NCBI GenBank assembly: GCA_030145055.1
Contig: JAQYWK010000005.1
Span: 62,001 to 126,000, forward strand
Direction of reading: 5' to 3'
Length of the DNA: 64,000 nt
Source: Desulfovibrio sp.
Lineage (GTDB): Bacteria > Desulfobacterota > Desulfovibrionia > Desulfovibrionales > Desulfovibrionaceae
This document shows, piece after piece, positions 53,453 through 61,754 of the stretch; the first letter of the stretch is position 1; each line of letters begins with the position of its first letter. The notes below the pieces were generated by a model. The model saw only the letters and a program-made list of their open reading frames with translations, was not told the origin of the DNA and made no database searches. A program made the position numbers and the translations under genes.

Positions 53453-54604
53453 CTAAAGGGCTGCGTCTAAAAGCAGATTGTCCCTGTGAATAGCTTCCGG
53501 GAACGGACATTTACCTAGAATTGATTCTATTTCGTCAGACTTATGTCCGAGTATTTTGGACATATCTTCAGAACCGTAGCATGAGAGTCCAACTGCAAGC
53601 GGTTTCCCGTCAGCGTCAACTACCCTTACTAATTCGCCTGCTTTGAAAGTTCCAATTACGGATGAAATGCCTGCTGGAAGTAAACTTTTACCACCTGCCA
53701 TAAGAGCTTTTTTAGCCCCTTTATCAATGGCCAAATCTCCGGCGGGATCGCAGTGGTAAGCTAGCCAGAATTTGCGGCGGGATACGCTCTTTTCATCGGG
53801 AACAATCCATGTTCCGCACTCTTCACCATTAAATACACGCTCAATGATCATGCGTTCTTTTCCTGATAAGATCAGGGTGGGAACACCTAGTTGTGCTGCT
53901 CTGTGGGCTGCTCTCATTTTAGAGAACATGCCTCCGGAACCGACCGCGGTCTTGCCGTCGCACATGGCATCAAGATCAAGAGATCCTATATCTTCGATGT
54001 AAGAAAGATGCTTAGCGTCATCATTTTGGTCCGGGTTCTTATCGAAGACCCCGTCTGCTGATGTGAGATTAATGAAAAGATCAGCCTCTACCAGGTTCAG
54101 TATCAAGCTTGCCAGAGTATCATTATCTCCGAACTCAAGTTCCTGAACTGCAACGGTGTCATTTTCATTAATGATTGGAATTACCCGCCACTCAAGAAGT
54201 CTCGAGAGGGTATTGCGGACATTTAAAAAGCGGTCGCGATGTTTAAGGTCGTCACGCGTGAGTAAAATTTGTGAGGATACAAGCCCGAATCTGCGGAAAG
54301 TCTCATCGTATTCATGCATAAGGCGGCTCTGTCCGATAGATGAGGCCGCCTGTCTTGCAGGAAGATCGTTTAACTTATGTCTGGTGGGAATGGTTCCACG
54401 TCCGGCAGCAACAGCTCCGGATGAGACAAGAACAATATCCACTCCGCGCTCGTGAAGAGTTGCAAGCTGATCTGCCAGTCTGCAAATCAAGCCGAGGTTA
54501 ATACCTTCTGACGTGGTCAGAACTGCACTGCCTATTTTTACAACAATTCTCTTTGCTTCGCGAAGAGTTTTAAGCCTTTTCTTCAGTTTTCCTGCTTTGC
54601 TCAT
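53453..54604 (-). CDS. proB: Glutamate 5-kinase
   Basis: A 383-aa enzyme starting proline synthesis by phosphorylating glutamate. The amino-acid-kinase domain (1-265) has VVKIGSAVLT, LVSSGAVAAGR, INENDTVAV and GSGGMFSKM. A PUA domain fills residues 285-365. ATG 54604 has GAGGA six bases upstream and lies inside the end of obg, giving a 35-base overlap in another frame. The tight coupling to obg is common in this order. Confidence 0.95.
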   Translation of the reverse strand: MSKAGKLKKRLKTLREAKRIVVKIGSAVLTTSEGINLGLICRLADQLATLHERGVDIVLVSSGAVAAGRGTIPTRHKLNDLPARQAASSIGQSRLMHEYDETFRRFGLVSSQILLTRDDLKHRDRFLNVRNTLSRLLEWRVIPIINENDTVAVQELEFGDNDTLASLILNLVEADLFINLTSADGVFDKNPDQNDDAKHLSYIEDIGSLDLDAMCDGKTAVGSGGMFSKMRAAHRAAQLGVPTLILSGKERMIIERVFNGEECGTWIVPDEKSVSRRKFWLAYHCDPAGDLAIDKGAKKALMAGGKSLLPAGISSVIGTFKAGELVRVVDADGKPLAVGLSCYGSEDMSKILGHKSDEIESILGKCPFPEAIHRDNLLLDAAL

Positions 54605-55628
54605 CAGCTTCCTCTTGATTCATTTTATTGAATCGAGTCCACATGTCACTAAGGAGTTCTTCAACTCCGTCTTCGTGAAGTGCAGACATGAAATAGATGT
54701 TATCATTAGCCTCTTTAGCTTTTTCTTTTAAAGCTGCAAGGTCTTCTTCGGAAAGCAAATCAATTTTGTTGATGACTCGTATCTGTGTTTTAGCTGCAAG
54801 CTCATCGTCATAAATGCGCAATTCTTCATCAAGCATATCAAATCCTGAAAATGGATCATCTAAGCTGAGATCTGATGCGCTTAAGATATGGACAAGAAAT
54901 CTTGTGCGTTCAACATGTTTCAAATATCTGTGGCCAAGGCCCATACCTGTGCTTGCCCCTTCGATTAATCCGGGGATATCAGCGATGACCATCTTGTTAC
55001 CTTCATAGTCTTCGATAACACCTAGATTCGGAACAAGAGTAGTGAATGGGTATGCTGCAATTTTTGGTTTTGCAGCAGAAATTTTGGAAATGAAAGTTGA
55101 TTTTCCTGCGTTCGGAAGCCCAAGCAAACCAACATCTGCTATAATTTTAAGCTGAAGGCGAATACGTTTTTCCTCGCCGGGGAAACCGTCTTCGGCCTGA
55201 CGCGGAGCTTGGTTGACAGACGATTTGAAGTGTATGTTTCCACGCCCTCCGTCACCGCCCTTACAGACGACAACTTTTTTGCCTTCTTTAGTAAGGTCAG
55301 CAATGAGCTTTTCAGATCCGTCTTCTCTATCTACTTCGAAAATCATTGTTCCCATAGGTAGATCAAGAATTAGATCCTCTGCAGCTTTACCGTATTTATC
55401 ACGGCCCATTCCCTGCTCACCACTTCTAGCTTCATAAACTCTTTTGAGCCTGAAATCGTAGAGTGTCAGGAGCTGAGAGCTTCCGCGAAGAATTAAGTCG
55501 CCGCCCTTTCCGCCATCTCCGCCGCTGGGTCCGCCTTTCGGCATATTGCTTTCTCGTCTGAAGGCAACGCAACCGTTGCCGCCCTTTCCTGATCCCACTG
55601 TAATTCTAGCTTCATCAATAAACTTCAT
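54570..55628 (-). CDS. obg: GTPase Obg/CgtA
   Basis: A 352-aa ribosome-associated GTPase. The glycine-rich Obg fold (1-158, MKFIDEARITVGSGKGGNG) is followed by the G domain with GLPNAGKST, DIPGLIEGA and NKIDLL. The C-terminal tail is short and acidic. It follows rplU-rpmA, the classic ribosomal neighbourhood, though a terminator lies between. Confidence 0.96.
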   Translation of the reverse strand: MKFIDEARITVGSGKGGNGCVAFRRESNMPKGGPSGGDGGKGGDLILRGSSQLLTLYDFRLKRVYEARSGEQGMGRDKYGKAAEDLILDLPMGTMIFEVDREDGSEKLIADLTKEGKKVVVCKGGDGGRGNIHFKSSVNQAPRQAEDGFPGEEKRIRLQLKIIADVGLLGLPNAGKSTFISKISAAKPKIAAYPFTTLVPNLGVIEDYEGNKMVIADIPGLIEGASTGMGLGHRYLKHVERTRFLVHILSASDLSLDDPFSGFDMLDEELRIYDDELAAKTQIRVINKIDLLSEEDLAALKEKAKEANDNIYFMSALHEDGVEELLSDMWTRFNKMNQEEADEQSRKTEEKA

Positions 55629-55810
55629 TTAAAAATCCTTCCTTAAAATGACCTGAGAAGGCGCTAGCCTTATCTCAGCCAGTAATATTCTCGGATTTAA
55701 ATAGACAAAGCTGCAAGTTAACCTTTCAAATGCTTACTGAAATGAAACAGTAATGCATTTTAGTGGCTTATCGCAGCAGGATAAGAGGAATCCATAGTGG
55801 ATTTTAGACG

Positions 55811-55850
55811 ACAAAAGGCAGAGGACGCATTATTAGTGCGACCTCTGCCC
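55811..55850 (-). terminator. Terminator after rpmA
   Basis: An 8-bp GC-rich stem (55817-55824 with 55842-55849) around GCATTATTAGTGC is followed on the minus strand by TTTT. Confidence 0.82.
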
Positions 55851-55873
55851 GAAAAACTTTCGGCCTGGAATTA

Positions 55874-56143
55874 CTAGGCTTCGTGAGGAACTATGCAAAC
55901 TCTGGTTTTGCTACGGTTGTTGCGGATATACTTTTCGTATTTCACAACGCCGTCAACCAGTGCAAACAATGTCCAGTCTCTACCTGTGCCAACATTCGTG
56001 CCGGGATGGATTTTAGTTCCAACCTGACGAACGAGGATGCTGCCAGCAAGAACTTCCTGCCCACCATAACGCTTCACGCCGCGGCGTTTAGCATTACTAT
56101 CGCGACCATTCCTGGTACTTCCGCCTGCTTTTTTATGTGCCAT
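55874..56143 (-). CDS. rpmA: 50S ribosomal protein L27
   Basis: An 89-aa ribosomal protein. It begins [16 protein letters not shown], directly as the mature N-terminus that reaches the peptidyl-transferase centre, so no processed leader is present. [10 protein letters not shown] and the later [10 protein letters not shown] are family hallmarks. It lies 32 bases after rplU. Confidence 0.97.
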   Translation of the reverse strand: MAHKKAGGSTRNGRDSNAKRRGVKRYGGQEVLAGSILVRQVGTKIHPGTNVGTGRDWTLFALVDGVVKYEKYIRNNRSKTRVCIVPHEA

Positions 56144-56175
56144 TTTAAGTCTCCTTAAGAGGAATTGTCGTCAAC

Positions 56176-56487
56176 CTAAGCCTGAATGGCGTCGATTTTG
56201 ATTCTTGTGAAATCTTGACGATGACCCTGCTTAGTCTGTGAGTCTTTCCTGCGTCTTTTCTTGAAAACGATGATTTTTTTATCACGTCCGTGTTCAAGAA
56301 TCGTACAGGCAACTTTTGCGCCATCAACATAAGGTGCGCCGATTTTGATATCTTCGCCCTGGCCGATGAGAAGAATTTTATCAAGATCAACTTTAGTGCC
56401 TGTTTCAACGTCCATTTTCTGGATATTGAGTTCGAGGCCTTCTTCAACGCGGATCTGCTTGCCGCCAGTCTCTATTATTGCATACAT
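56176..56487 (-). CDS. rplU: 50S ribosomal protein L21
   Basis: A 103-aa ribosomal protein, starting MYAIIETGGKQIRVEEG and ending with the conserved KKRRRKDSQTKQGHRQDFT-like basic region that contacts 23S rRNA. I use ATG 56487, which has GGAGGT ten bases upstream; the frame open to 56550 adds residues not found in L21. A candidate TTGACT -35 is at 56550-56545. Confidence 0.97.
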   Translation of the reverse strand: MYAIIETGGKQIRVEEGLELNIQKMDVETGTKVDLDKILLIGQGEDIKIGAPYVDGAKVACTILEHGRDKKIIVFKKRRRKDSQTKQGHRQDFTRIKIDAIQA

Positions 56488-56591
56488 TTTGTAACTTACC
56501 TCCGTCACGTAAGAGAGGGGAAGGTATCCGTAAGTCGGTATAAAAGTCAAGCTCTGTTTTAATATAATTCAACAGAACTTCCACCTAAATT

Positions 56592-59500
56592 TTATTCCGA
56601 ACCAGTGCGGATCGTGTTCCCTTTATTGTTGCGGATTACAGGGCAGCTTTTGCCCATGCACTCCAGATTAGTGGTCATTTGGGTGCACACCATATGCTCG
56701 TCTGCAAGAATACGCAAGCCAAGAATTTCATCTGATATCTTTCCGATTGATTTTAGTGCCAACCATGAGTCTCTCTGGCAACATCTTGCAGCCTCTATAT
56801 TCGCGATTAACTCAAGAGCTGCAAGGGTTCCACGCTGTGCAGCCGACCTAGATTTCCCTGTGTATGGGGTGGCTTCTTGAATTGCACTTATGGCCACTCC
56901 AACGCCTATTGCTGCCCCGCAAGCTCCCATGAAGCCGCAAAATCCTCCTGAAATTTTAGATCCACGTGCAATTGCAGTCTCAATTACTTCGTCAGAAATA
57001 GCCCCGCCGCTATTGCGATATACTGCCGTAATTATGCCCGGGACAATGGAATGGTGCTCCGGTCCGTGGATAGGAATTAAAGGGTGACTTCTAATTTTTT
57101 TAAGAAGCGTTATCATGTCCGTTTCTGTGCTACTTATGAGTAAATGAGGAAGAATATCGACGCTGTCTTCCCTGTGACAGTTGTCGCATACGAAATGGTT
57201 GTTTTTGCAGCGAGCATTTGCTTCCCCTGTTTCACCGCAATACTCACAGGTTAATTCTTTATATTCTGTGAAATAATTCAGTTCAGTTCCGCATACCATG
57301 CACCCAGATTTATTTTTAGGGGCTGATTTGGCAGGCGAGGGGAGTTGCAGCTTGGCTGGCTTGTCGAAGTCGTCAGGAGCAGGGCAACAGCATGAACTGC
57401 CGACCATCATATTCGATATCAGTCCGTCATTGTTTAGAACAAAGATCTGTTCTCCTAGGATGTTAGCTTCCTTCTCAGGCACTTCTGTGATGGATCCCGG
57501 TACAAGTAATTCGCCTTGCGCTGTTTGGGCGGTAGCGAAAGGTCCTCTGAACATTATTTTAGTCATTTTCTCGCGAGCTGGCTTAAGAGCAGAGAACGTC
57601 AGCGAGTAAAAATCATGGCCAGCCACAATCCTGTACGGAAATCTTTTGATCATAGAAATAGATTCAAAACCTGCTTCTTCTAACAACCCGACAAGATTTT
57701 TAAGAGTCTGTGCTCCGGCGATACATTCTCCGTGCAAAGTATCATCGTTTCGTATTTCGGGTCCGGGTTCAGTTTCACAGACAACATCAGATATGGTAAG
57801 TCTGCCGCCCGGAGTAAGAATTCTGAACATTTCTGAAAATGTTTTGCGCTTATCAGCCGAGAGGTTGAGCACGCAGTTTGAAAGGAGCAGGTTCGCGCAA
57901 TTATCTTCCAGAGGCAAAGATTCAAGATATCCTTTGCGGAAATCCATATTGTCGTAGCCAAGATTGTTGGCGACTTTCTCTTGTCCTTTTCGCGAGTGAG
58001 CAAGCATAGGGTCTAGCATATCTATCCCTGTAATCCTGCCGGAACTGCCTACCATTTTAGATGCTATGAAACACTCAATACCGCGCCCGCTACCGAGATC
58101 AACGACATGTTCACCTGACTGAATTTCTGCGTCCATGACAGGAGATCCGCAACCGTAACCTCTGAATCTGAATTCATCAGGAATATGATTCATTAACTCA
58201 GGCGCGTAACATGCGGGATTTAAAATATCTTCTTTTGCCGTGTCCGCCGCCGCAGTGTAAAAATCTTTTACAATTGCAAGGCTGTTGTTGCCTGCTACAG
58301 CTAGAAGGCAGTTGGTATGCGTCAGTGCAACTTTGCCGTGTCCCGAGCACTGATCCAGCTTGTCACCCATCTTTAATAGAAGTTTAGGTGAGTCGTGAGT
58401 CTTGCTCTGGGCCGCTTTGTCGGTGATTAATTTCAGCGCGGTTTTTTCATATAGGGGAGAATATGGATCACTGCCTGTAAAATTAGCCCCATGCAACCAA
58501 CTATGGTCCGTGTCACCACCGCCAAGTATCAGCTTGAACGGAGTGGATAGATCCTTACTGCTTGTCTCGCGTATTTTGCTAAGAACAGCGCTGTTCTTCC
58601 AGCTAGCTTCAAGATCCGTTTCAATCGGTGTGGCAAGCTCTGCAATGCCGATAGTCGCGGGGGATGGGTATATGCACTTGTCAGGGCCTACCGCAAAAGA
58701 TTCCCATCCGGCAGTTGATCCATCATGGATGGTTCCGCAGGGCGCAAATATCATGCTCTTGATGGCTTCAATGTTATCTATTGTAACGCCTGTGCGCTCA
58801 CTGGCATCCATCGCGTCAAGTAAATGCGCGTAGATGTCGTCTGGGTGTGCAAAACGCTCAGATTCGCCCCTGCCGCGCACAAAATACCACATGAAGTGAA
58901 CGTTTGATGCTCCAGTTTTAGCTGCAAACTGCACAACATCCTTCATTTCGGCTACATTGGATTTGGTAACGCACATGGAGATGGTGAATGGAATCGACTC
59001 TGATACTAGCCATTTAAGTGATTTACTGAGGGCGGTAAATGCACCCGTCCCTCTTATTTCATCATGTGTGTCCTTGATGCCGTCAACACTGATTTGCAGA
59101 TGACAGCGGTCAAAGTCATAGCGATTTTTGGAAAAGAATTTTTTAGCGTTAAGGCCGTTGGTAAGAATTGCAACATGGTTGGATTCATTCTCAAGAATTC
59201 TACTGATGATTTTGTCTGCACCGGGATGAATAAGTGGCTCTCCGCCTGTCAGCGCAAAAAGTTTGCAGCCAAGTTTTTCTGCTTGTTCGGTAAGCTCTAA
59301 AACGACCTCTGTCGGGAGTTCCTGCTTTTCCTCGGGCGAGGAGCTGAATAAGCAATGATTACAACTCATGTTGCAATTATTGGTTAGGTGAAACCAGAGT
59401 TCGCGCAGTTTGTTCAGTTGGAGGAGATCTTTCCGGCCCGGATAGGTCGCTGTCGATTCATCAGGAAGTCGTAGCAAAAAACGTTCATCAGCAATTGATA

Positions 59501-59645
59501 AGTATATTTTTTCATCACTTTTAATCTTTTGCAGCAAGGTGTCCCCTGATGGTGTAGGGACAAACCAGTCAGGGGAATCTGCTCTGATATAAACAGGAGT
59601 GTTGTCGTAGGATATTCTGGTCCACTCGGTGAGTTTGAAGGACAA
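56592..59645 (-). CDS. Radical SAM / ArsM-like methyltransferase / DUF5714 fusion
   Basis: A 1017-aa protein with three enzyme-like parts. A radical SAM domain has Cys91, Cys95 and Cys98 (CNMSCNHC) and further cysteines (303, 324, 433, 446) that may bind an auxiliary cluster. A class I methyltransferase (about 465-690) has the SAM motif VVDLGSGRG and matches ArsM arsenite methyltransferases. It keeps the three arsenite-binding cysteines in their contexts: YGCGSP (499), SNCVLNLS (591) and ECIAGA (641). The rest (about 780-1017) has zinc-ribbon-like cysteines and a DUF5714 domain with GFCGFMGACG, AARCC and ECMGKSCP. A CCCP cluster at 752-755 links them. Arsenic or another soft element is the inferred substrate. 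There is no ars operon beside it. Confidence 0.85.
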   Translation of the reverse strand: MSFKLTEWTRISYDNTPVYIRADSPDWFVPTPSGDTLLQKIKSDEKIYLSIADERFLLRLPDESTATYPGRKDLLQLNKLRELWFHLTNNCNMSCNHCLFSSSPEEKQELPTEVVLELTEQAEKLGCKLFALTGGEPLIHPGADKIISRILENESNHVAILTNGLNAKKFFSKNRYDFDRCHLQISVDGIKDTHDEIRGTGAFTALSKSLKWLVSESIPFTISMCVTKSNVAEMKDVVQFAAKTGASNVHFMWYFVRGRGESERFAHPDDIYAHLLDAMDASERTGVTIDNIEAIKSMIFAPCGTIHDGSTAGWESFAVGPDKCIYPSPATIGIAELATPIETDLEASWKNSAVLSKIRETSSKDLSTPFKLILGGGDTDHSWLHGANFTGSDPYSPLYEKTALKLITDKAAQSKTHDSPKLLLKMGDKLDQCSGHGKVALTHTNCLLAVAGNNSLAIVKDFYTAAADTAKEDILNPACYAPELMNHIPDEFRFRGYGCGSPVMDAEIQSGEHVVDLGSGRGIECFIASKMVGSSGRITGIDMLDPMLAHSRKGQEKVANNLGYDNMDFRKGYLESLPLEDNCANLLLSNCVLNLSADKRKTFSEMFRILTPGGRLTISDVVCETEPGPEIRNDDTLHGECIAGAQTLKNLVGLLEEAGFESISMIKRFPYRIVAGHDFYSLTFSALKPAREKMTKIMFRGPFATAQTAQGELLVPGSITEVPEKEANILGEQIFVLNNDGLISNMMVGSSCCCPAPDDFDKPAKLQLPSPAKSAPKNKSGCMVCGTELNYFTEYKELTCEYCGETGEANARCKNNHFVCDNCHREDSVDILPHLLISSTETDMITLLKKIRSHPLIPIHGPEHHSIVPGIITAVYRNSGGAISDEVIETAIARGSKISGGFCGFMGACGAAIGVGVAISAIQEATPYTGKSRSAAQRGTLAALELIANIEAARCCQRDSWLALKSIGKISDEILGLRILADEHMVCTQMTTNLECMGKSCPVIRNNKGNTIRTGSE

Positions 59646-59726
59646 AGCTTATTCTCCGTATTAATTGTTGCTGAGTAAATAAAATTTGTGAAAGGCAGAG
59701 GCGTGAAGTTACCCTATCTCTATGAG

Positions 59727-60473
59727 TTAAATCAAGGGTTTTGCTAGAACTAGAACCTCAACTCGCTTTGCGCCGGCTTTATAAAGGACTCGTGTGCACT
59801 CGCGGGAAGTTGCTCCTGTAGTGTACACGTCATCAATAAGCAGAATCTTTTTATCCGCAATTATTGAGGTGTCGGCGATGAAAGCTTTCTCCATGTTTTC
59901 CGCACGCTTTTTTTTAGATAGCTCCGTTTGAGGTGTAGTTTTCCGAACTCTCACCAATGCACGGTCAGAAAATTTTGCCCTTAATGTTTTGGCAACACTG
60001 CGCCCGAGAACTACGGACTGATTGAATCCACGATCGCGCAGCCTTGAGATGTGGAGCGGGACAGGGATAATTATATCGGGCTCTGATTCTACTGTAATTT
60101 CTTGAGCTGTGATGCTTGCTAATTGTGATAAAACTGAACCATAGCCGAAGCTTGAACCGAATTTCCAGTCCAGAATTAATTGCCGCAGCAATCCTTCATA
60201 TGGGCCGTAATAATATAGCCTTTTGTGTGGCGGGCTGACTTTTAAACAGTCTGAGCAGAGCAATTCTTTGCTTTCATTAATGGATATGTTTACGCCGCAT
60301 AAGGAACACAAAATGCCAGTTTTTTCAATGATCTCGTCTGCGCATTCTTTGCATATGAGAGTAGCCATTGAATGAGGCGTGCGGCAGACAGGGCATCTTT
60401 TTTCAAAGAAAATTGAACGGAATCTATCCAGTGCGGCAGAAGGTGAAAAGTTTGAGAGCAGGCCGGAGATCAT
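59727..60473 (-). CDS. comF: ComF-family phosphoribosyltransferase-like protein
   Basis: A 248-aa protein. The N-terminal zinc ribbon has CPVC/CKEC and CSLC/CSDC pairs. The C-terminal phosphoribosyltransferase domain has the PRPP loop ILLIDDVYTTGAT (near residue 210) and VPLHISRLRDRGFNQS. ComF proteins are linked to DNA uptake in some bacteria and to stress functions in others; the substrate is not known. It starts three bases after the receiver gene. Confidence 0.9.
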   Translation of the reverse strand: MISGLLSNFSPSAALDRFRSIFFEKRCPVCRTPHSMATLICKECADEIIEKTGILCSLCGVNISINESKELLCSDCLKVSPPHKRLYYYGPYEGLLRQLILDWKFGSSFGYGSVLSQLASITAQEITVESEPDIIIPVPLHISRLRDRGFNQSVVLGRSVAKTLRAKFSDRALVRVRKTTPQTELSKKKRAENMEKAFIADTSIIADKKILLIDDVYTTGATSRECTRVLYKAGAKRVEVLVLAKPLI

Positions 60474-60476
60474 AGT

Positions 60477-60860
60477 TTACTGAGAGTCGTGAAATCTGGA
60501 AATTATTTTAGTTAGCTCAGTCTTTGCGATGGGTTTGATCAAGAAACTATTGTATCCGCAATCCAGACACTCGGTGAGCAGGGCTGCTTTGTCTCCGGTA
60601 GTCATAGCAAATATGGGCAAAGTCATTCCTTGTTCTCGAACTTTTGCTACTACTTCAGTTCCGTTCATTTCCGGCATGTGAACATCCATCAATGCCAAAT
60701 CGAAATCTGTACTGGTGAGTTGCTCCAGAGCCTCTTTACCATTCTCCACGAAAACTGGTTTAATGCCCATCTGTGCCAGATAAGTTTTAAGCACAAGGCG
60801 TACAGGCTTAGAGTCTTCAGCTACCAATATTCTCAAATTTGAATTGTCGCTATTGTTCAC
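60477..60860 (-). CDS. Single-domain response regulator
   Basis: A 127-aa CheY-like receiver without output domain. VAEDSKPVR holds the acidic pair, LMDVHMPEMNG the phospho-acceptor Asp (residue 59), MTTGD the switch Thr and LIKPIAK the Lys. I start at GTG 60860, which has AAAGGAG upstream and overlaps the preceding stop as GTGA. The longer frame to 60914 only reads the preceding gene. No kinase is adjacent. Confidence 0.88.
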   Translation of the reverse strand: MNNSDNSNLRILVAEDSKPVRLVLKTYLAQMGIKPVFVENGKEALEQLTSTDFDLALMDVHMPEMNGTEVVAKVREQGMTLPIFAMTTGDKAALLTECLDCGYNSFLIKPIAKTELTKIISRFHDSQ

Positions 60861-61459
60861 GGATTGAGACTCCTTTCCCATGCTTGAGTTCCTGCTTGAA
60901 TCAACAATTGGCACTTTTCGGGATCGCCTTTTAAGTCTTGCGGGGAGTCAATTCCCCTGAATGTTATGGTCGACTCTAGGGCAACTTTGAAAAATTTAAG
61001 GAAAAATTTCAAGGTAAGTTCTGCGCCATCAAAGAGTTTTTCGCCCCGTGGTCTACCCGCAACTAAACACGCGTAGGAGACCCTTTCTTGCAGCTTAGCT
61101 ATTTGCGATTCGGATTGATTCATGGCTTCAAACGCCCATTGCCCACGGTCTATAAATGTCTTTAGTCGTGAGGGAAGATGGTAGAAATATATGGGAGCAG
61201 CAAAGAAAGTGAAAGGGGCGTCAATGATCTTTTGGTAAAGCCGTTGAGCTTCATCTTTTTTAGCAAATATGCAGATGTTGTCTTTGGAAGTTCGGCATTT
61301 CAAGCAGCCCATGCAGTGATGAAAATCAAGGTCTCCAATATAAACAATTTCTGCGTCACCACCGGCTTTGCGAATTCCATCAAGGAAAAGGGACGCAGCA
61401 TAGTCGCTGTTACCCTCTCTATGATGGCTGCACGCAAATATTATCGGAAGTTGTGTCAT
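60857..61459 (-). CDS. NAD(P)H-dependent flavodoxin-fold oxidoreductase
   Basis: A 200-aa protein of the flavodoxin/iron-sulfur-flavoprotein group. FACSHHREGNSDYA forms the FMN phosphate loop. CMGCLKCRTSKDNIC, with four cysteines near residue 49, is the cluster or redox motif of the group, and AAPIYFYHLPS is the isoalloxazine loop. It lies 40 bases downstream of the selenoprotein gene in one operon, so it may reduce that protein or share its substrate; this is inference. Confidence 0.87.
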   Translation of the reverse strand: MTQLPIIFACSHHREGNSDYAASLFLDGIRKAGGDAEIVYIGDLDFHHCMGCLKCRTSKDNICIFAKKDEAQRLYQKIIDAPFTFFAAPIYFYHLPSRLKTFIDRGQWAFEAMNQSESQIAKLQERVSYACLVAGRPRGEKLFDGAELTLKFFLKFFKVALESTITFRGIDSPQDLKGDPEKCQLLIQAGTQAWERSLNP

Positions 61460-61499
61460 ATTTTGTTACTTTGCTGTTTAACTGCTGATCAAACGTTGC

Positions 61500-61745
61500 T
61501 TAGCCCATTCGTTTTCCGCGTGGATGCGTACATGTGAAAGTGGCTTTCACATGATTTTCTTCCTCTTGAAATTCAACGGACCACTCAGGCAAGATAGCCA
61601 GCAGATGATTTAGCTGTGGCTCAGTTCCTTTATCTACAAGAGCGATAACAATCCGCGTCTTGGCAAAACGGAGATACCAACCTACCTCCTGTCCTACTCC
61701 TCAACACTGATTGCGAACATCAACGATGCGTGGCTTCTCGTCCAT
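61500..61745 (-). CDS. TusA/SirA-like selenoprotein with in-frame UGA
   Basis: An 81-codon gene read through TGA at 61703-61701 as selenocysteine 15. The product begins MDEKPRIVDVRNQCUGVGQ. Strand/helix order matches the TusA fold (beta-alpha-beta-alpha-beta-beta, about 80 aa). Counting from the conserved Asp of LDxxGLxC, Sec15 falls on the catalytic Cys of the CPxP motif, preceded by an extra Cys14; the following Pro is Gly. AGAGGT lies five bases before ATG 61745, and the upstream metallo-hydrolase gene ends 10 bases before it. TusA proteins relay sulfur between enzymes; a Sec form would be a redox or selenium/sulfur carrier. The alternative is a nonsense mutation, but the SECIS-like stem, intact frame and operon argue against it. 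Confidence 0.78.
61670..61689 (-). promoter_or_regulatory. Bacterial SECIS-like stem-loop
   Basis: On the minus strand GGAGGTA (61689-61683) pairs with TATCTCC (61676-61670), seven pairs with one G-U, around loop GGTTGG. The stem begins 11 bases, and its loop 18 bases, after the TGA. The loop opens with two G's, as SelB-binding bacterial SECIS elements require. Confidence 0.7.
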
Positions 61746-61754
61746 TATACACCT

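Noticed and set aside
61531-61552. A 10-bp perfect palindrome (CATGTGAAAG/CTTTCACATG) in the selenoprotein gene, considered as the SECIS element
   Set aside because: It is about 150 nt from the TGA, too far for a bacterial SECIS. The stem at 61670-61689 fits the known spacing.
61701-61703. TGA as a nonsense mutation making a pseudogene
   Set aside because: No other damage is visible. The frame continues in one fold, Sec lands on the catalytic position, and a SECIS-like stem follows. It remains the main alternative.
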